Positions 35,977 through 45,418 of a stretch of 64,000 bases of DNA are shown here, piece by piece (position 1 is the stretch's first letter; each line of letters starts with the position of its first letter). The position numbers were made by a program, and so were the translations under genes. The notes beneath the pieces were generated by a model. It saw nothing but the letters and a program-made list of their open reading frames with translations, was not told the origin of the DNA and made no database searches. Location: the NCBI RefSeq assembly GCF_000735355.1, contig NZ_JMPI01000006.1:62001-126000 (forward strand). Reading direction: 5' to 3'. Source of the DNA: Buttiauxella agrestis ATCC 33320 (GTDB taxonomy: Bacteria; Pseudomonadota; Gammaproteobacteria; Enterobacterales; Enterobacteriaceae).

Positions 35977-36615
35977 GTGCAGCGACTCGTAATTCTTCTT
36001 TCTTGCCTGTTACTTCAGGCATGTTCCGACACCACCAAAGGCCTTGGCTCCTCGCTCTGGCACAGCATGGTGGGGGATGACGGCATACAGCTAACTCATG
36101 ATGAAATTCAAAATATGCGCTACGCCAGCCAGTACATGCGCATCAATAACGGCCCGCAAATTTTTGTGGTGCTGGCCTTTGACGAAAACGGCCAACAAAA
36201 ATGGGTGACGCAAGACCGCTCGATGATCGTCACCGAACATAGCCGCATCGTGAAAACCACCGGGCTTGGCGACAACCTCCAGCAGGTCACTAACCTGGCA
36301 AACGACCCGCTAACCAACCCGAATCAGATTATTGATGGCGCAAGCTGGACGCGGCAAATGGCCTGGACTGAACGCCAACAGGTGCGCATGGCGACGGCGC
36401 GTTCGACCTTCACCTGGGACGGTACCGACACGCTAAAAGTGGCGATGAGTACCACGCCGGTTCGCGTGCTCGACGAAGAAATTACTGCCGACGGCAAAAC
36501 CTGGCATAACCGCTTCTGGGTAGACAGCGAAGGTCATATCCGCCAGTCAAAACAATATCTTGGCCCCGATTATTGGCCTGTTAACACGATCCTGTTGAAG
36601 GCGGCGAAAGAATGA
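35977..36615 (+). CDS. yjbF: YjbF, outer-membrane lipoprotein of the exopolysaccharide operon
   Basis: A 212-residue lipoprotein of the YmcC/GfcB type, with signal VQRLVILLSCLLLQAC ending in the lipobox cysteine. Mature features include GDDGIQLTHDEIQNMRYAS, WVTQDRSMIVTEHSRIVKTTG and WHNRFWVDSEGHIRQSKQYLG. I start it at the GTG at 35977, which has GGGGA just upstream and gives the E. coli length; the longer frame from 35947 starts inside the terminator-like hairpin. Members of this family lie in group 4 capsule and related polysaccharide operons and are thought to act in export. Its stop overlaps the yjbG start as ATGA. Confidence 0.92.
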   Translation: MQRLVILLSCLLLQACSDTTKGLGSSLWHSMVGDDGIQLTHDEIQNMRYASQYMRINNGPQIFVVLAFDENGQQKWVTQDRSMIVTEHSRIVKTTGLGDNLQQVTNLANDPLTNPNQIIDGASWTRQMAWTERQQVRMATARSTFTWDGTDTLKVAMSTTPVRVLDEEITADGKTWHNRFWVDSEGHIRQSKQYLGPDYWPVNTILLKAAKE

Positions 36616-37382
36616 AAATAAAACGTAGGTCGGATAAGCGCAGCGTCATCCGACGGGTTTGCGCGAAAGGGTGGATGGCGCTTTGCTTATCCACCCTGGT
36701 ATTCAATGCTTACGCTGCCGGAAATGTGACGATTTACCCACAAAATCAAACCATTAAAAACGTAGAAAGACTGGCTGATTTAGTTACACAACCTGCGCTG
36801 GCAAACGCCTGGTGGCCGGGTGCCGTCATCAGCGAACGCCAGGCAACGGCGGTGGCTGAACAAAATCACCAGAAATTACTCGCTCAACTAAGCGAATTTG
36901 CCGCGCAGGAAGACGGCGACGACGCCGCAGCTATCAACGGCATGCGCCAGCAGATGCAGGCCATACACGTCACCGGACGGCAGTTTGTTGACCTCGATCC
37001 TGACTGGGTGCGCGTTCGCCCGCGTGCCAACGTCCCACTTCAGGGCGAATACAGCCTGTGGACCGGCGCACAGCCGACCACCATCACGCTGATGGGTTTG
37101 GTCAGCTCGCCGGGCGAGAAGCCGTTTGTAGCCGGGCGCAGTGCCGATGAATATCTGGATGGCATCGACAAACTCAGCGGGGCTGACCGCAGCTATGCGT
37201 GGGTGATTTACCCGGACGGCAAAACGCAAAAAGCGCCGGTCGCGTACTGGAATAAACGCCATGTGGAACTCACTCCCGGCAGCATCCTGTTTGTCGGTTT
37301 CAGCGACCGACTTTTTAACTCTGATTTCAACAGCCTGAATCAGCAAATCCTCAACTCTCTGACCCATCGGAGACCGGATTGA
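36612..37382 (+). CDS. yjbG: YjbG, periplasmic protein with REP-derived signal peptide
   Basis: A 256-residue exported protein of the GfcC type, recognised by operon position and by [36 protein letters not shown] and the C-terminal [19 protein letters not shown]. The ATG overlaps the yjbF stop as ATGA, so the start is well fixed by coupling. The first 31 residues are read largely through two REP elements: [11 protein letters not shown] comes from one and [10 protein letters not shown], the hydrophobic core of the signal peptide, from the other. Cleavage is likely after AYA. An internal ATG at 36675 would leave no basic N-terminus. It acts in the periplasm in polysaccharide export with YjbF and YjbH. 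Confidence 0.88.
   Translation: MKIKRRSDKRSVIRRVCAKGWMALCLSTLVFNAYAAGNVTIYPQNQTIKNVERLADLVTQPALANAWWPGAVISERQATAVAEQNHQKLLAQLSEFAAQEDGDDAAAINGMRQQMQAIHVTGRQFVDLDPDWVRVRPRANVPLQGEYSLWTGAQPTTITLMGLVSSPGEKPFVAGRSADEYLDGIDKLSGADRSYAWVIYPDGKTQKAPVAYWNKRHVELTPGSILFVGFSDRLFNSDFNSLNQQILNSLTHRRPD
36625..36697. repeat. Two REP elements inside the yjbG signal-peptide coding region
   Basis: REP copies at 36625-36654 (GTAGGTCGGATAAGC then GCAGCGTCATCCGAC) and 36669-36697 (GGGTGGATGGCGC then TTTGCTTATCCACCCT), head to head, both wholly within the yjbG frame. Confidence 0.85.
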
Positions 37383-39478
37383 TGAAGAATAAAACGCTCT
37401 ACAGCTTGCTGGCGCTGGCGGTCTCCGCGGCCTGCCATGCCGAAACTTTTCCGGCACCTGTTGGCCCGTCACAATCGGATTTCGGCGGCGTCGGTTTGCT
37501 ACAAACCCCAACGGCACGCATGGCGCGTGAGGGCGAATTCAGCCTTAACTACCGCGATAACGACCAATACCGCTTTTACTCGGCTTCGGTGCAGCTTTTC
37601 CCGTGGCTTGAAACCACGCTGCGCTACACCGACGTGCGTACCAAACAATACAGCAGCGTCGAGGCTTTCTCGGGTAATCAAACCTACAAAGACAAAGCGT
37701 TCGACATGAAAGTACGCCTCTGGGAAGAGGGATATTACCTGCCGCAAGTGGCGGTCGGCGTGCGCGATTTAGGCGGTACCGGGTTGTTCGACAGTGAATA
37801 TATTGTGGCGAGCAAAGCCTGGGGGCCGTTCGATTTCACACTCGGAATGGGCTGGGGCTACATGGGCACCAGTGGTAACGTGAAAAACCCATTCTGCGAA
37901 GTCAGCGACGGTTATTGCTATCGTGATAACAGCTACAATCAGGCGGGTTCGTTCAACTTTAGCGGCATGTTCCACGGCCCGGCGTCTCTGTTTGGCGGCA
38001 TTGAATACCAGACGCCGTGGCAACCGCTGCGCCTGAAAGTGGAATATGAAGGCAATAATTACACCCAGGATTTTGCCGGGAAACTCGAGCAGCGTAGCAA
38101 CGTTAACGTCGGCGCTATCTACCGTGTCGCCGATTGGGCCGACGTTAACGTCAGCTACGAACGCGGCAACACCTTCATGTTTGGCGTGACGTTGCGGACC
38201 AACTTCAACGATTTGCGACCGGGCTATAACGACAATCGTCGCCCGCAATACCAGCCGCAACCGCAAGATGAAATTCTCCAGCCGACGGTGGTCGCCAATC
38301 AGCTCACACAGCTTAAATACAACGCGGGGCTGGCCAACCCGAATATCCAGGTCAAAGGCGATACGCTGTATGTAACCGGCGAGCAGGTGAAATACCGTGA
38401 TTCCCGCGAAGGTATTGAACGCGCCAACCGCATTATCATGAACGACCTGCCGGAAAATATTCGCACCCTCCGCATCACCGAAACGCGCCTGAATATGCCG
38501 CAGGTGACGACGGAAACGGATGTCGCCAGCCTGCAAAACCATCTGCAAGGCGAGCCGCTGGGGCATGAAACACAACTGGTGCAAAAACGCGTCGAGCCGG
38601 TGATCCCTGAGAAAACCGAGCAAGGGTATTTCATCGACAAATCAAAGGTGAATTTCGCGATAAACCCGGTGCTCAACCAGTCGGTTGGCGGGCCGGAAAG
38701 CTTCTATATGTATCAGGTTGGCGTGATGGGAACCGCCGACTGGTGGGTCACGGACCACTTGCTCACCACCGGCAGCCTGTTTGCTAACATCGCCAATAAC
38801 TACGACAAATTTAATTACACCAATCCGCCGAACGACTCGACGCTGCCGCGTGTGCGTACCCACGTTCGCGACTACGTTGAAAATGATGTTTACGTCAATA
38901 ACCTGCAAGCCAACTACTTCCAGTACCTGGGCAACAGTTGGTACGGGCAGGTTTACGGCGGCTATCTCGAAACCATGTACGGCGGCGTGGGCGCGGAAGT
39001 GTTGTACCGCCCGGTCGATAGCAACTGGGCGATTGGTGCCAACGCCAACTACGTCAAACAGCGTGACTGGACCAGCTCGCTGGACATGATGAAGTTCACC
39101 GATTACAGCGCACCAACCGGGCATATCACCGGTTACTGGACGCCACCGTTTGCGGACGATGTGCTGGTTAAACTCAGCATCGGCCAGTATCTGGCGAAAG
39201 ATAAAGGCGGCACGCTGGAAATCTCGAAACGCTTCGACAGCGGCGTGGTGGTCGGCACCTACGCGACGATCACTAACGTCTCGAAAGAAGAGTACGGGGA
39301 AGGGGATTTCACCAAAGGTTTCTACGTCAATGTGCCGCTGGATATCTTCTCTTCATCGCCAACCCGCAGCCGCGCGCAGGTAAGCTGGACGCCTTTAACT
39401 CGCGACGGTGGGCAGATGCTGGGACGCAAGTTTGAGCTGTATGGCATGACGAGCGACAGAGATATTAATTTCCGCTAA
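37382..39478 (+). CDS. yjbH: YjbH, outer-membrane beta-barrel protein of the exopolysaccharide operon
   Basis: A 698-residue outer-membrane protein of the GfcD/YmcA type. The signal peptide ([19 protein letters not shown]) is followed by [20 protein letters not shown] and amphipathic aromatic strands to a final strand. An internal soluble part lies around 300-410 ([24 protein letters not shown]) between two barrel-like halves. Length equals E. coli YjbH. I use the ATG at 37382, overlapping the yjbG stop as TGATG, and not the TTG before it. Last gene of the operon and the proposed exit pore or surface anchor for the polysaccharide; no terminator is evident, but a REP follows at 39557. Confidence 0.93.
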   Translation: MKNKTLYSLLALAVSAACHAETFPAPVGPSQSDFGGVGLLQTPTARMAREGEFSLNYRDNDQYRFYSASVQLFPWLETTLRYTDVRTKQYSSVEAFSGNQTYKDKAFDMKVRLWEEGYYLPQVAVGVRDLGGTGLFDSEYIVASKAWGPFDFTLGMGWGYMGTSGNVKNPFCEVSDGYCYRDNSYNQAGSFNFSGMFHGPASLFGGIEYQTPWQPLRLKVEYEGNNYTQDFAGKLEQRSNVNVGAIYRVADWADVNVSYERGNTFMFGVTLRTNFNDLRPGYNDNRRPQYQPQPQDEILQPTVVANQLTQLKYNAGLANPNIQVKGDTLYVTGEQVKYRDSREGIERANRIIMNDLPENIRTLRITETRLNMPQVTTETDVASLQNHLQGEPLGHETQLVQKRVEPVIPEKTEQGYFIDKSKVNFAINPVLNQSVGGPESFYMYQVGVMGTADWWVTDHLLTTGSLFANIANNYDKFNYTNPPNDSTLPRVRTHVRDYVENDVYVNNLQANYFQYLGNSWYGQVYGGYLETMYGGVGAEVLYRPVDSNWAIGANANYVKQRDWTSSLDMMKFTDYSAPTGHITGYWTPPFADDVLVKLSIGQYLAKDKGGTLEISKRFDSGVVVGTYATITNVSKEEYGEGDFTKGFYVNVPLDIFSSSPTRSRAQVSWTPLTRDGGQMLGRKFELYGMTSDRDINFR

Positions 39479-39556
39479 GTTTGCGAGGGGGTTTCCGGTT
39501 TTTGGTAAGGGAATAAAAAACCGGATACCCTGGTGATATGTTCTTCTGGTAGCTTC

Positions 39557-39586
39557 GTAGGTCGGATAAGCGAAGCGTCATACGAC
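39557..39586. repeat. REP element downstream of yjbH, 5' of the RAYT remnant
   Basis: GTAGGTCGGATAAGCGAAGC then GTCATACGAC, one base off the family pattern. It lies 20 bp before the start codon of the decayed RAYT gene, the usual arrangement for this transposase and its repeats. Confidence 0.88.
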
Positions 39587-39605
39587 AACAAACAAGGATG
39601 CTTCA

Positions 39606-39948
39606 ATGTCGAATTACCGCCGTATGCGTGTTGCGGGTGGAACATGGTTCTTCACTGTAAACCTGCATGACCGTCAATCCGATTTGCTCACCAGAAAGAT
39701 TGTTGAGTTAAGGCAATCCATTCGAAAGGCAAAAACGTTTTTGGGAGCACAGCATTCGGGATGAGCGGGATTATCAGGCGCATGTCGATTACGTGTATAT
39801 CAACCCGGTTAAGCATGGATTAGTGAAATCAGCCATTGAGTGGCCGTATTCGTCTTTTCACCGTGATGTCAGAAATGGGCTTTATCCAGCGGATTGGGCG
39901 GGGAAAGTCGAAGATTTTCAAGCCGGAGAACGAAAAGCCGGTGGATGA
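39606..39948 (+). pseudogene. REP-associated tyrosine transposase (RAYT, TnpA-REP) remnant with internal deletion
   Basis: The 5' part from ATG 39606 reads MSNYRRMRVAGGTWFFTVNL and RQSDLLTRKIVELRQSIRKAK, the start of a RAYT. After about position 39738 the reading jumps frame into FWEHSIRDERDYQAHVDY, VYINPVKHGLVKSAIEWPYS and GLYPADWAG, the C-terminal part including the catalytic tyrosine helix region. About 85 residues between, holding the metal-binding His-x-His motif, are missing and the frame is shifted, so the enzyme is dead. REP elements flank it on both sides, as is usual for RAYT genes. Its last codons merge into the next REP. Confidence 0.88.
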
Positions 39949-40030
39949 CGCCTACGGCTTATCCACCCTACAAAATCGCAAATCGCAAATCGCAAATCGT
40001 AGGTCGGATAAGCCGCAGGCGTCATCCGAC
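39940..40030. repeat. REP pair with a 7-bp tandem repeat between, 3' of the RAYT remnant
   Basis: REP copies at 39940-39970 and 39999-40030 in opposite orientation, both with a CGCAGGCG- or GCCTACGGC-type loop unlike most copies in the window. Between them AAATCGC is repeated almost four times (39973-39999), suggesting slippage at the joint. The second copy ends 7 bp before the phnP stop. Confidence 0.85.
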
Positions 40031-40037
40031 AAAAACA

Positions 40038-40796
40038 CTAATCCACCCGAATAACCATCCCGTCAAACCCGGCTTCAAACCCTTGCGGCAACGCATTGTC
40101 CATCAGCCAGCAATCAAATTGATGGCTGATGTGTGTGAGGATCACGCGCGGGCAACCCATGTGTTTATTCAACTCGATAACCGTATTGAAATCGCAATGG
40201 TTTTTCGGTGTTTCGGCACGCGGTTCGTGGCTGCAATCAATCACAATCACCTGCGGTTTATTGTTCGCCAGAAACTTCAGCGTTTTTTCCGGCAGGCCAG
40301 CGGTGTCGCATAGCCACGCCACACGGCTGTGCGGAGTTTCAAACAGATAACCAAAAGTGAGTTTTGAATGGTTGAGCGGCAGAGGGGTTATGCGCAGCGC
40401 CTGCAGCGTAAACCCGACAAACGGTTCCAGCGTGTGGCTGAAATCGAGAATTCCAGGATGTTTAAACAGATCGTCGCAGCCTTGCTCATCCGGTGGGCCG
40501 TAAACCGGGATTTTATCGCCCACGCCCCAACGTAGCGGGAACAAGCCCTGAACGTGGTCCATATGGTAATGGGTGAGCAAAAACTGCTGAAATTCTCCAG
40601 GCAGCCAGTGGTCCATTAAATCGGGAATGCCCGCATCCAGCAGCGTGACCGCGTCGTTAAACTTCACGACTGCGCTACAAGGCTTGCGGCGATAGTGTGG
40701 ATGATTGCGCGCGCGCTCGCAGGCCGCGCAAGAACAGCCGAAAGCGGGCACCAGTTGCGCACCGCCGGTTCCGCTAAGGGTTAACGTCAGGCTCAC
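40038..40796 (-). CDS. phnP: PhnP, phosphoribosyl cyclic phosphodiesterase
   Basis: A 252-residue metallo-beta-lactamase-fold enzyme that opens 5-phosphoribosyl 1,2-cyclic phosphate, the product of C-P lyase, to ribose 1,5-bisphosphate. The metal motif [10 protein letters not shown] is intact, as is the N-terminal cysteine/histidine cluster [20 protein letters not shown] that binds a structural zinc. Later residues DCSHEP and THISHQ complete the site. It starts at GTG 40796 and overlaps phnO by 23 bp. It is the last gene of the phn operon; a REP pair lies just beyond its stop. Confidence 0.96.
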   Translation of the reverse strand: MSLTLTLSGTGGAQLVPAFGCSCAACERARNHPHYRRKPCSAVVKFNDAVTLLDAGIPDLMDHWLPGEFQQFLLTHYHMDHVQGLFPLRWGVGDKIPVYGPPDEQGCDDLFKHPGILDFSHTLEPFVGFTLQALRITPLPLNHSKLTFGYLFETPHSRVAWLCDTAGLPEKTLKFLANNKPQVIVIDCSHEPRAETPKNHCDFNTVIELNKHMGCPRVILTHISHQFDCWLMDNALPQGFEAGFDGMVIRVD

Positions 40797-41232
40797 TCAA
40801 ACTCTCCACCGGTTTAGTAAAGCGGAAATGGGTATTTTGATAGCCTTCGCGCTGGTAGAAACGGTGCGCGTCGAGGCGTTTGGCGCTGGTGGAAAGCTCG
40901 GTGAGTTCCGCGCCTGCAATCCGCGCCTGTTCTTCTGCCCAGGCTAACAGTTTGCTGCCCACGCCGTGGCCGCGTGCGGCGGGCATCACCACCAGCTCCT
41001 GGATTTCACCCACCCAGTTCACATGATGCAGGTGAAATTGCATATGCAAACTGATCATGCCGACAACAGCACCGTTAAGTAACGCAAGTTGGTAGCATAA
41101 GTTGCGATCGTCGAGGTTGGCTGCGAAACCCACGTTAAATGCCTGGCGGTTAAACTCCGCCTGTTTTAGCTCACAAATCAAAGCGTAAACGGCATCGCTA
41201 TCGGCGAGTGTGGCGCGGCGTAATTCAAGCAT
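40774..41232 (-). CDS. phnO: PhnO, aminoalkylphosphonate N-acetyltransferase
   Basis: A 152-residue GNAT-family acetyltransferase that acetylates aminoalkylphosphonates with acetyl-CoA before C-P lyase acts. The GNAT core is visible in [25 protein letters not shown] (acetyl-CoA loop, quoted in part) and the C-terminal [20 protein letters not shown] start it at the ATG at 41232, which has AGGAAA upstream and matches E. coli PhnO (MLELRRATL). An open frame extends 30 codons further upstream, but that part only translates a REP. It overlaps phnP and is separated from phnN by two REPs. Confidence 0.95.
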   Translation of the reverse strand: MLELRRATLADSDAVYALICELKQAEFNRQAFNVGFAANLDDRNLCYQLALLNGAVVGMISLHMQFHLHHVNWVGEIQELVVMPAARGHGVGSKLLAWAEEQARIAGAELTELSTSAKRLDAHRFYQREGYQNTHFRFTKPVESLSEPDVNP

Positions 41233-41253
41233 GGCGCGTTTCCTTGTGAATTT

Positions 41254-41327
41254 GGTGGATGACGCTACGCTTATCCACCCTACAAAATCATGCACTTGTA
41301 GGTCGGATAAGCGTAGCGTCATCCGAC
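41254..41327. repeat. REP pair between phnN and phnO
   Basis: Copies at 41254-41283 (GGTGGATGACGCTACGC...) and 41298-41327 (GTAGGTCGGATAAGCGTAGC...) in opposite orientation, filling most of the 106-bp gap between otherwise tightly packed genes. Confidence 0.9.
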
Positions 41328-41338
41328 ATTAAAGCAGC

Positions 41339-41872
41339 TCAATAGATCAAATGTATAAACGACGAGACAGATTCATCAAGACTATCGTCGTTATTCAGTA
41401 TCAAGCACTCGTCCAAATTCGGGGCGTAAAGTGCCGCACGTTGCAGGCGCTGCTCGATTTGCAGCGCGGTTTCGCGCCCGCGAGCTTCAAGGCGCTGGCG
41501 CAACACGTCCGTCGAAACATGCAGGCAAATGGGCACTAACGCTTTGCCGTAACGCGCCCGCGCCTGGGACAGATGCTGGCGCGAACCGTTCACCACCACG
41601 TCGAACCCGGAATCGAGCCAGATATCCAGCTCGATGCCCACGCCGTAACGTTGGTGATGCGCCTGCCAGCACAGGGCAAACAAGCCCTGGCGCTGGCGCT
41701 GAGTAAACTCCTTTTCACTCAAGGCGATATGATTTTCACAGCCAGCGTCGGCGGCGCGGGTGATATATCGGTGCGCCACCAGCAGTTGATTATTCTCCTG
41801 CTGGCGCAGCGCGCCGAGCAGGCTGTCTTTCCCGGAGCCTGACGGCCCCATCAACCAGACTATTTTGTTCAT
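41339..41872 (-). CDS. phnN: PhnN, ribose 1,5-bisphosphokinase
   Basis: A 177-residue cytosolic kinase that phosphorylates ribose 1,5-bisphosphate to PRPP with ATP, the last step that returns the sugar from phosphonate breakdown to metabolism. It resembles guanylate kinases: P-loop [11 protein letters not shown] at the N-terminus, HRYITRAAD, and [20 protein letters not shown]. The start codon overlaps the phnM stop by one base (TGATG). Two REPs follow its stop, before phnO. Confidence 0.95.
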   Translation of the reverse strand: MNKIVWLMGPSGSGKDSLLGALRQQENNQLLVAHRYITRAADAGCENHIALSEKEFTQRQRQGLFALCWQAHHQRYGVGIELDIWLDSGFDVVVNGSRQHLSQARARYGKALVPICLHVSTDVLRQRLEARGRETALQIEQRLQRAALYAPNLDECLILNNDDSLDESVSSFIHLIY

Positions 41873-43008
41873 CAGAACACCCGTACTCCCTGACGCCAGA
41901 CGTGGCCGACGTGAATGTGATCGCCATGTTGATGTGCCAGTACCATATCGGCACGTTTGCCTTCTGCGAGCACTCCGCGATCGTCCAGGTTCAGCGCTTT
42001 GGCCGGGTTGCGTGTCACCAGTGCTACGGCTTGTGGCAGGGTGAAAGGGTTGGTTTCTTCAAAAGCGACCCGGAACGCGGCATCCAGCAAACTCGCCGGA
42101 TAATAGTCGGAGGAGAGAATATCCAGCAGGCCAACTTGTGCGAGTTCATGTGCCGCCACGTTGCCGGAATGCGACCCGCCGCGCACGATATTCGGTGCGC
42201 CCATTAATACGCTCAAACCATGCTGGCGCGACGCCTGTGCGGCTTCCAGCGTGGTCGGGAACTCGGCGATGACGCTGCCCAGTTCATGAGATTCTGCGAC
42301 GTGCGCACGGGTGGCGTCGTCGTGACTGGCGAGCGCAATATTGCGTGCGCGGCATTCAGTGGCAATCGCCAGGCGGTTGGGTTGCGACCAGCGATCAGCC
42401 AGCGCCAGCTGTTCCGCTTCATAGTGGTCCATGTCGGCGTCGTTAAGCTGATATTTTCCCTGATAATATTCGCGATACTTCACCAGATTAGAGAACTGAC
42501 GCTGGCCTGGTGAATGGTCCATCAACGACACCAGCGACACGCCGCCACGGTCGATCAACTGCTGGAACAGCGGCAGCGTGGTGTGGTGCGGTAGTTCGCA
42601 GCGCAGATGCAGGCGGTGCTCGGCGCGGTTCACGCCACGCGCCTGGCTGTCCATCACCGCGTTGATCATTTTCTCTAAGTTTTCCAGGCGGTCGCCGCCG
42701 TCGCGCACATCGCCAAGGGCGACGGCATCCAGCACGGTCGTGATCCCGCTCGCCACCATTAAAGCATCGTGGCTGCTCATCGCCGAATGCGCGGGCCAGT
42801 CGACTTTTGGGCGTGGGGTAAAGAATTTGTCGAGGTTATCAGTATGCAGCTCGATAAGCCCCGGCAGCAGCCAGCCACCTTCGCCATCTTGCGCCTGCGG
42901 CAACTGGCTTGGGCTGTCGGCAAAATTACGAATCACACCGTCGGCCACTTCCAGCGAGCCGTTAACCACTTCATTTTCCAGCACCAGCTTGACGTTATTA
43001 ATGATCAT
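41872..43008 (-). CDS. phnM: PhnM, alkylphosphonate triphosphate diphosphohydrolase
   Basis: A 378-residue amidohydrolase-fold enzyme, identical in length to E. coli PhnM. It removes pyrophosphate from ribose 1-phosphonate 5-triphosphate to give the C-P lyase substrate. The metal-site region [18 protein letters not shown], the [11 protein letters not shown] motif and [14 protein letters not shown] are present. I use ATG 43008 ([13 protein letters not shown]), not the frame opening at 43071, because it aligns with the E. coli start and overlaps phnL by only 11 bp. Fully embedded in the phn operon. Confidence 0.96.
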   Translation of the reverse strand: MIINNVKLVLENEVVNGSLEVADGVIRNFADSPSQLPQAQDGEGGWLLPGLIELHTDNLDKFFTPRPKVDWPAHSAMSSHDALMVASGITTVLDAVALGDVRDGGDRLENLEKMINAVMDSQARGVNRAEHRLHLRCELPHHTTLPLFQQLIDRGGVSLVSLMDHSPGQRQFSNLVKYREYYQGKYQLNDADMDHYEAEQLALADRWSQPNRLAIATECRARNIALASHDDATRAHVAESHELGSVIAEFPTTLEAAQASRQHGLSVLMGAPNIVRGGSHSGNVAAHELAQVGLLDILSSDYYPASLLDAAFRVAFEETNPFTLPQAVALVTRNPAKALNLDDRGVLAEGKRADMVLAHQHGDHIHVGHVWRQGVRVF

Positions 43009-43699
43009 TTTTGGCCTCAACGGTTGCCATATTGTGTAAACGATCTGCGACCTGGTTGCGCACGCTTTCATCGTGGAAAATCCCGACCACTGCCGCGCCG
43101 CGCGCTTTGGCTTCCAGTATCAAATCCACCACGGCGGCGCTGTTTTTCGCATCCAGCGAGGCCGTCGGTTCATCAAGCAGCAAAATCGGGTAGTCGACGA
43201 TAAAGCCACGGGCGATGTTTACGCGTTGCTGTTCGCCGCCGGAAAACGTTGATGGAGCCAGGTTCCACAGGCGCTCCGGCACATTCAGGCGCGTCAGCAG
43301 CATGGACGCTTTGTCTTCACAGACGTCACGCGAGACGCCCAAATCCAGCAGCGGCTGCATCACGACTTCAAGCGCTGAAATTCGCGGGATGACACGCAAA
43401 AACTGGCTCACCCAGCCGATGGTCTGGCGGCGCACCGCCAGCACGTCACGCGCCGGAGCCTGCACAATATCGAGCCACTCGTCGTTATGTTTGACCCAGA
43501 TATGGCCCTGGTCAGGCAAATAGTTGGCGTACAGCGAGCGCAACAAAGTGGATTTTCCGCTGCCGGAATGGCCGTGCAGCACCACACATTCGCCCGATTC
43601 CACTTCCAGAGAGGCATTCGCCAGCACCGGCAAACGGATGCCGTGTTGATGGTGTAACACAAAGGTTTTGCTGAGGTTTTCAACCCGTAATCTGTACAT
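42998..43699 (-). CDS. phnL: PhnL, ABC-type ATPase of the C-P lyase complex
   Basis: A 233-residue ABC ATPase with Walker [12 protein letters not shown], signature [14 protein letters not shown] and Walker [17 protein letters not shown]. Together with PhnG, H and I it is needed for the first reaction, coupling phosphonate to ATP to form ribose 1-phosphonate 5-triphosphate. The long identical stretch around [20 protein letters not shown] makes the assignment certain. It is preceded by a 115-bp gap with two REPs after phnK, and it overlaps phnM. No membrane partner exists; despite the fold it is not a transporter. Confidence 0.96.
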   Translation of the reverse strand: MYRLRVENLSKTFVLHHQHGIRLPVLANASLEVESGECVVLHGHSGSGKSTLLRSLYANYLPDQGHIWVKHNDEWLDIVQAPARDVLAVRRQTIGWVSQFLRVIPRISALEVVMQPLLDLGVSRDVCEDKASMLLTRLNVPERLWNLAPSTFSGGEQQRVNIARGFIVDYPILLLDEPTASLDAKNSAAVVDLILEAKARGAAVVGIFHDESVRNQVADRLHNMATVEAKNDH

Positions 43700-43727
43700 G
43701 TTGGTTCCTTAAAACGTATGCCATGAC

Positions 43728-43809
43728 GTCGGATGACGGCTTCGCCTTATCCGACCTACAGGTTCGTTGTTCGTAGGTCGGATAAGACGCGTCAGCGTCG
43801 TCATCCGAC
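43728..43809. repeat. REP pair between phnK and phnL
   Basis: Copies at 43728-43759 and 43773-43809 in opposite orientation. The second has an enlarged loop (GACGCGTCAGCGTCG), so it is longer than the standard copies. Confidence 0.9.
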
Positions 43810-43814
43810 AAATG

Positions 43815-44573
43815 TCAGTTCTGCAACACCGATGACACCAACAACTGGGTATACGGATGGTGCGGGTCGTCCAGCACACGGTCGGTCAGGCCGCTTTCCA
43901 CCACTTGCCCCTGTTTCATCACCAGCAGGCGGTCGGCCAGCAAACGCGCCACGCCCAAATCGTGGGTGACAATCACTACCGCCAGGTTGAGTTCACGCAC
44001 CAGGCCGCGCAGCAGGTCGAGCAAACGCGCCTGCACCGAAACATCCAGCCCGCCGGTTGGCTCGTCCATAAACACCAGTTTCGGGTGCGTCACCAGATTG
44101 CGGGCAATTTGCAGACGTTGCTGCATCCCGCCGGAAAAGGTGGTTGGCAGGTCGTCGATGCGCGAAGCCGGGATTTCCACCTCTTCTAACCAGCGCTCGG
44201 CGGTGGCACGAATGTCACCGTAGTGACGCGCACCGGTTGCCATTAAACGCTCGCCGATGTTGCCGCCCGCGGAAACATGGCGGCGCAGGCCGTCCATCGC
44301 GTGTTGGTGCACCACGCCCCATTCGGTGCGCAGCAGGCGGCGGCGCTCGCCTTCGCTCATGTCATATAAAGAAGAGTCGAGGTACACCACTTCACCATTC
44401 TGTGGGGCGAGGCGTGCGGAAATGGATTTCAGCAGCGTGGTTTTACCGGAACCAGATTCGCCGACTATCCCCAGCACTTCGCCAGGATAAAGCTCGAATG
44501 ACACATCGCTGAAGCCTTTGCCCGGCGCGTACAGGTGGGTCAGGTTATTGACCGAAAGTAAGGGTTGAGTCAT
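43815..44573 (-). CDS. phnK: PhnK, ABC-type ATPase of the C-P lyase complex
   Basis: A 252-residue ABC ATPase with Walker A GESGSGKTTLL, signature FSGGMQQRLQIARN and Walker B LVFMDEPTGGLDVSVQ. In E. coli it docks onto PhnJ of the core (PhnGHIJ)2 complex and drives its turnover. The sequence resembles dipeptide-importer ATPases but lacks any membrane partner. Its ATG overlaps the phnJ stop as ATGA, which supports stoichiometric synthesis with PhnJ. Its stop lies just inside a REP pair. Confidence 0.96.
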   Translation of the reverse strand: MTQPLLSVNNLTHLYAPGKGFSDVSFELYPGEVLGIVGESGSGKTTLLKSISARLAPQNGEVVYLDSSLYDMSEGERRRLLRTEWGVVHQHAMDGLRRHVSAGGNIGERLMATGARHYGDIRATAERWLEEVEIPASRIDDLPTTFSGGMQQRLQIARNLVTHPKLVFMDEPTGGLDVSVQARLLDLLRGLVRELNLAVVIVTHDLGVARLLADRLLVMKQGQVVESGLTDRVLDDPHHPYTQLLVSSVLQN

Positions 44574-45418
44574 TTGCTTGCGGCCTCGCTGTTCTGGCGG
44601 CAGAAATCGGTATCGGAGCAGACGAACATGCGGTTGCCCGCATCGTCGAGCACCACTTCGTCAAGGTAGCTGTGGTGCGAGCCGCAAATCGCGCAAGGCT
44701 CTTCCCACGCCTGGACGGTAAACGGATGGTCGTCAAAATCGAGGCTTTCGACGCGGGTGAACGGCGGCACCGCGTAGATGCGTTTTTCACGCCCGGCACC
44801 GAACAGTTGTAGCGCGGGCATCATGTCCATTTTCGGGTTGTCGAATTTCGGGATTGGCGACGGGTCCATCACGTAGCGTTCGTTCACTTTCACCGGGTAG
44901 GCGTAAGTAGTGGCGATATGGCCGAAACGGGCGATGTCTTCGTACAGTTTCACCTGCATCACGCCGTATTCTTCCAGCGCGTGCATGGTGCGGGTTTCGG
45001 TTTCGCGCGGCTCGATAAAGCGCAGCGGCTCAGGGATTGGCACCTGGTAAATCAGGATCTGGTCCTCACGAAGTGGCGTTTCCGGGATGCGGTGGCGCGT
45101 CTGAATCAGCGTGGCGTCGGCGGTGGATTCGGTAGTCGCCACGTTGGTGACGCGCTTGAAGAAGTTGCGAATCGACACGGCGTTGGTGGTGTCGTCTGCG
45201 CCCTGGTCAATCACCTTCAGCACGTCGTTTTCGCCGATCACGCTGGCAGTGATCTGGATGCCGCCGGTTCCCCAGCCATAGGGCATCGGCATTTCTCGCC
45301 CGCCAAACGGCACCTGATAACCCGGAATGGCGACCGCTTTGAGAATGGCGCGGCGCAGGGTGCGTTTGGTTTGCTCATCCAGATAAGCAAAGTTGTAGCC
45401 GGAGAGTGCCTTAGTCAC
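44570..45418 (-). CDS. phnJ: PhnJ, carbon-phosphorus lyase (radical SAM) subunit
   Basis: A 282-residue catalytic subunit that cleaves the C-P bond of ribose 1-phosphonate 5-phosphate by radical SAM chemistry. The unusual iron-sulfur cluster ligands are all present: Cys242, Cys245 and Cys267, with Cys273 as the proposed thiyl radical residue. GYNFAYLDEQTKRTLRRAIL at the N-terminus and the glycine-rich PYGWGTGGIQIT are as in E. coli (281 residues). It overlaps phnI by 8 bp and phnK by 4 bp. Nothing suggests loss of function. Confidence 0.97.
   Translation of the reverse strand: MTKALSGYNFAYLDEQTKRTLRRAILKAVAIPGYQVPFGGREMPMPYGWGTGGIQITASVIGENDVLKVIDQGADDTTNAVSIRNFFKRVTNVATTESTADATLIQTRHRIPETPLREDQILIYQVPIPEPLRFIEPRETETRTMHALEEYGVMQVKLYEDIARFGHIATTYAYPVKVNERYVMDPSPIPKFDNPKMDMMPALQLFGAGREKRIYAVPPFTRVESLDFDDHPFTVQAWEEPCAICGSHHSYLDEVVLDDAGNRMFVCSDTDFCRQNSEAASK

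Noticed and set aside
39836-40054. Plus-strand open frame of 72 codons after yjbH as a new gene
   Set aside because: It reads the RAYT remnant and adjoining REPs in the wrong frame.
41232-41322. N-terminal extension of PhnO through a REP, as a third REP-coded protein start
   Set aside because: Here a strong ribosome site sits right before ATG 41232, which matches the E. coli start, so the REP is upstream and not translated.
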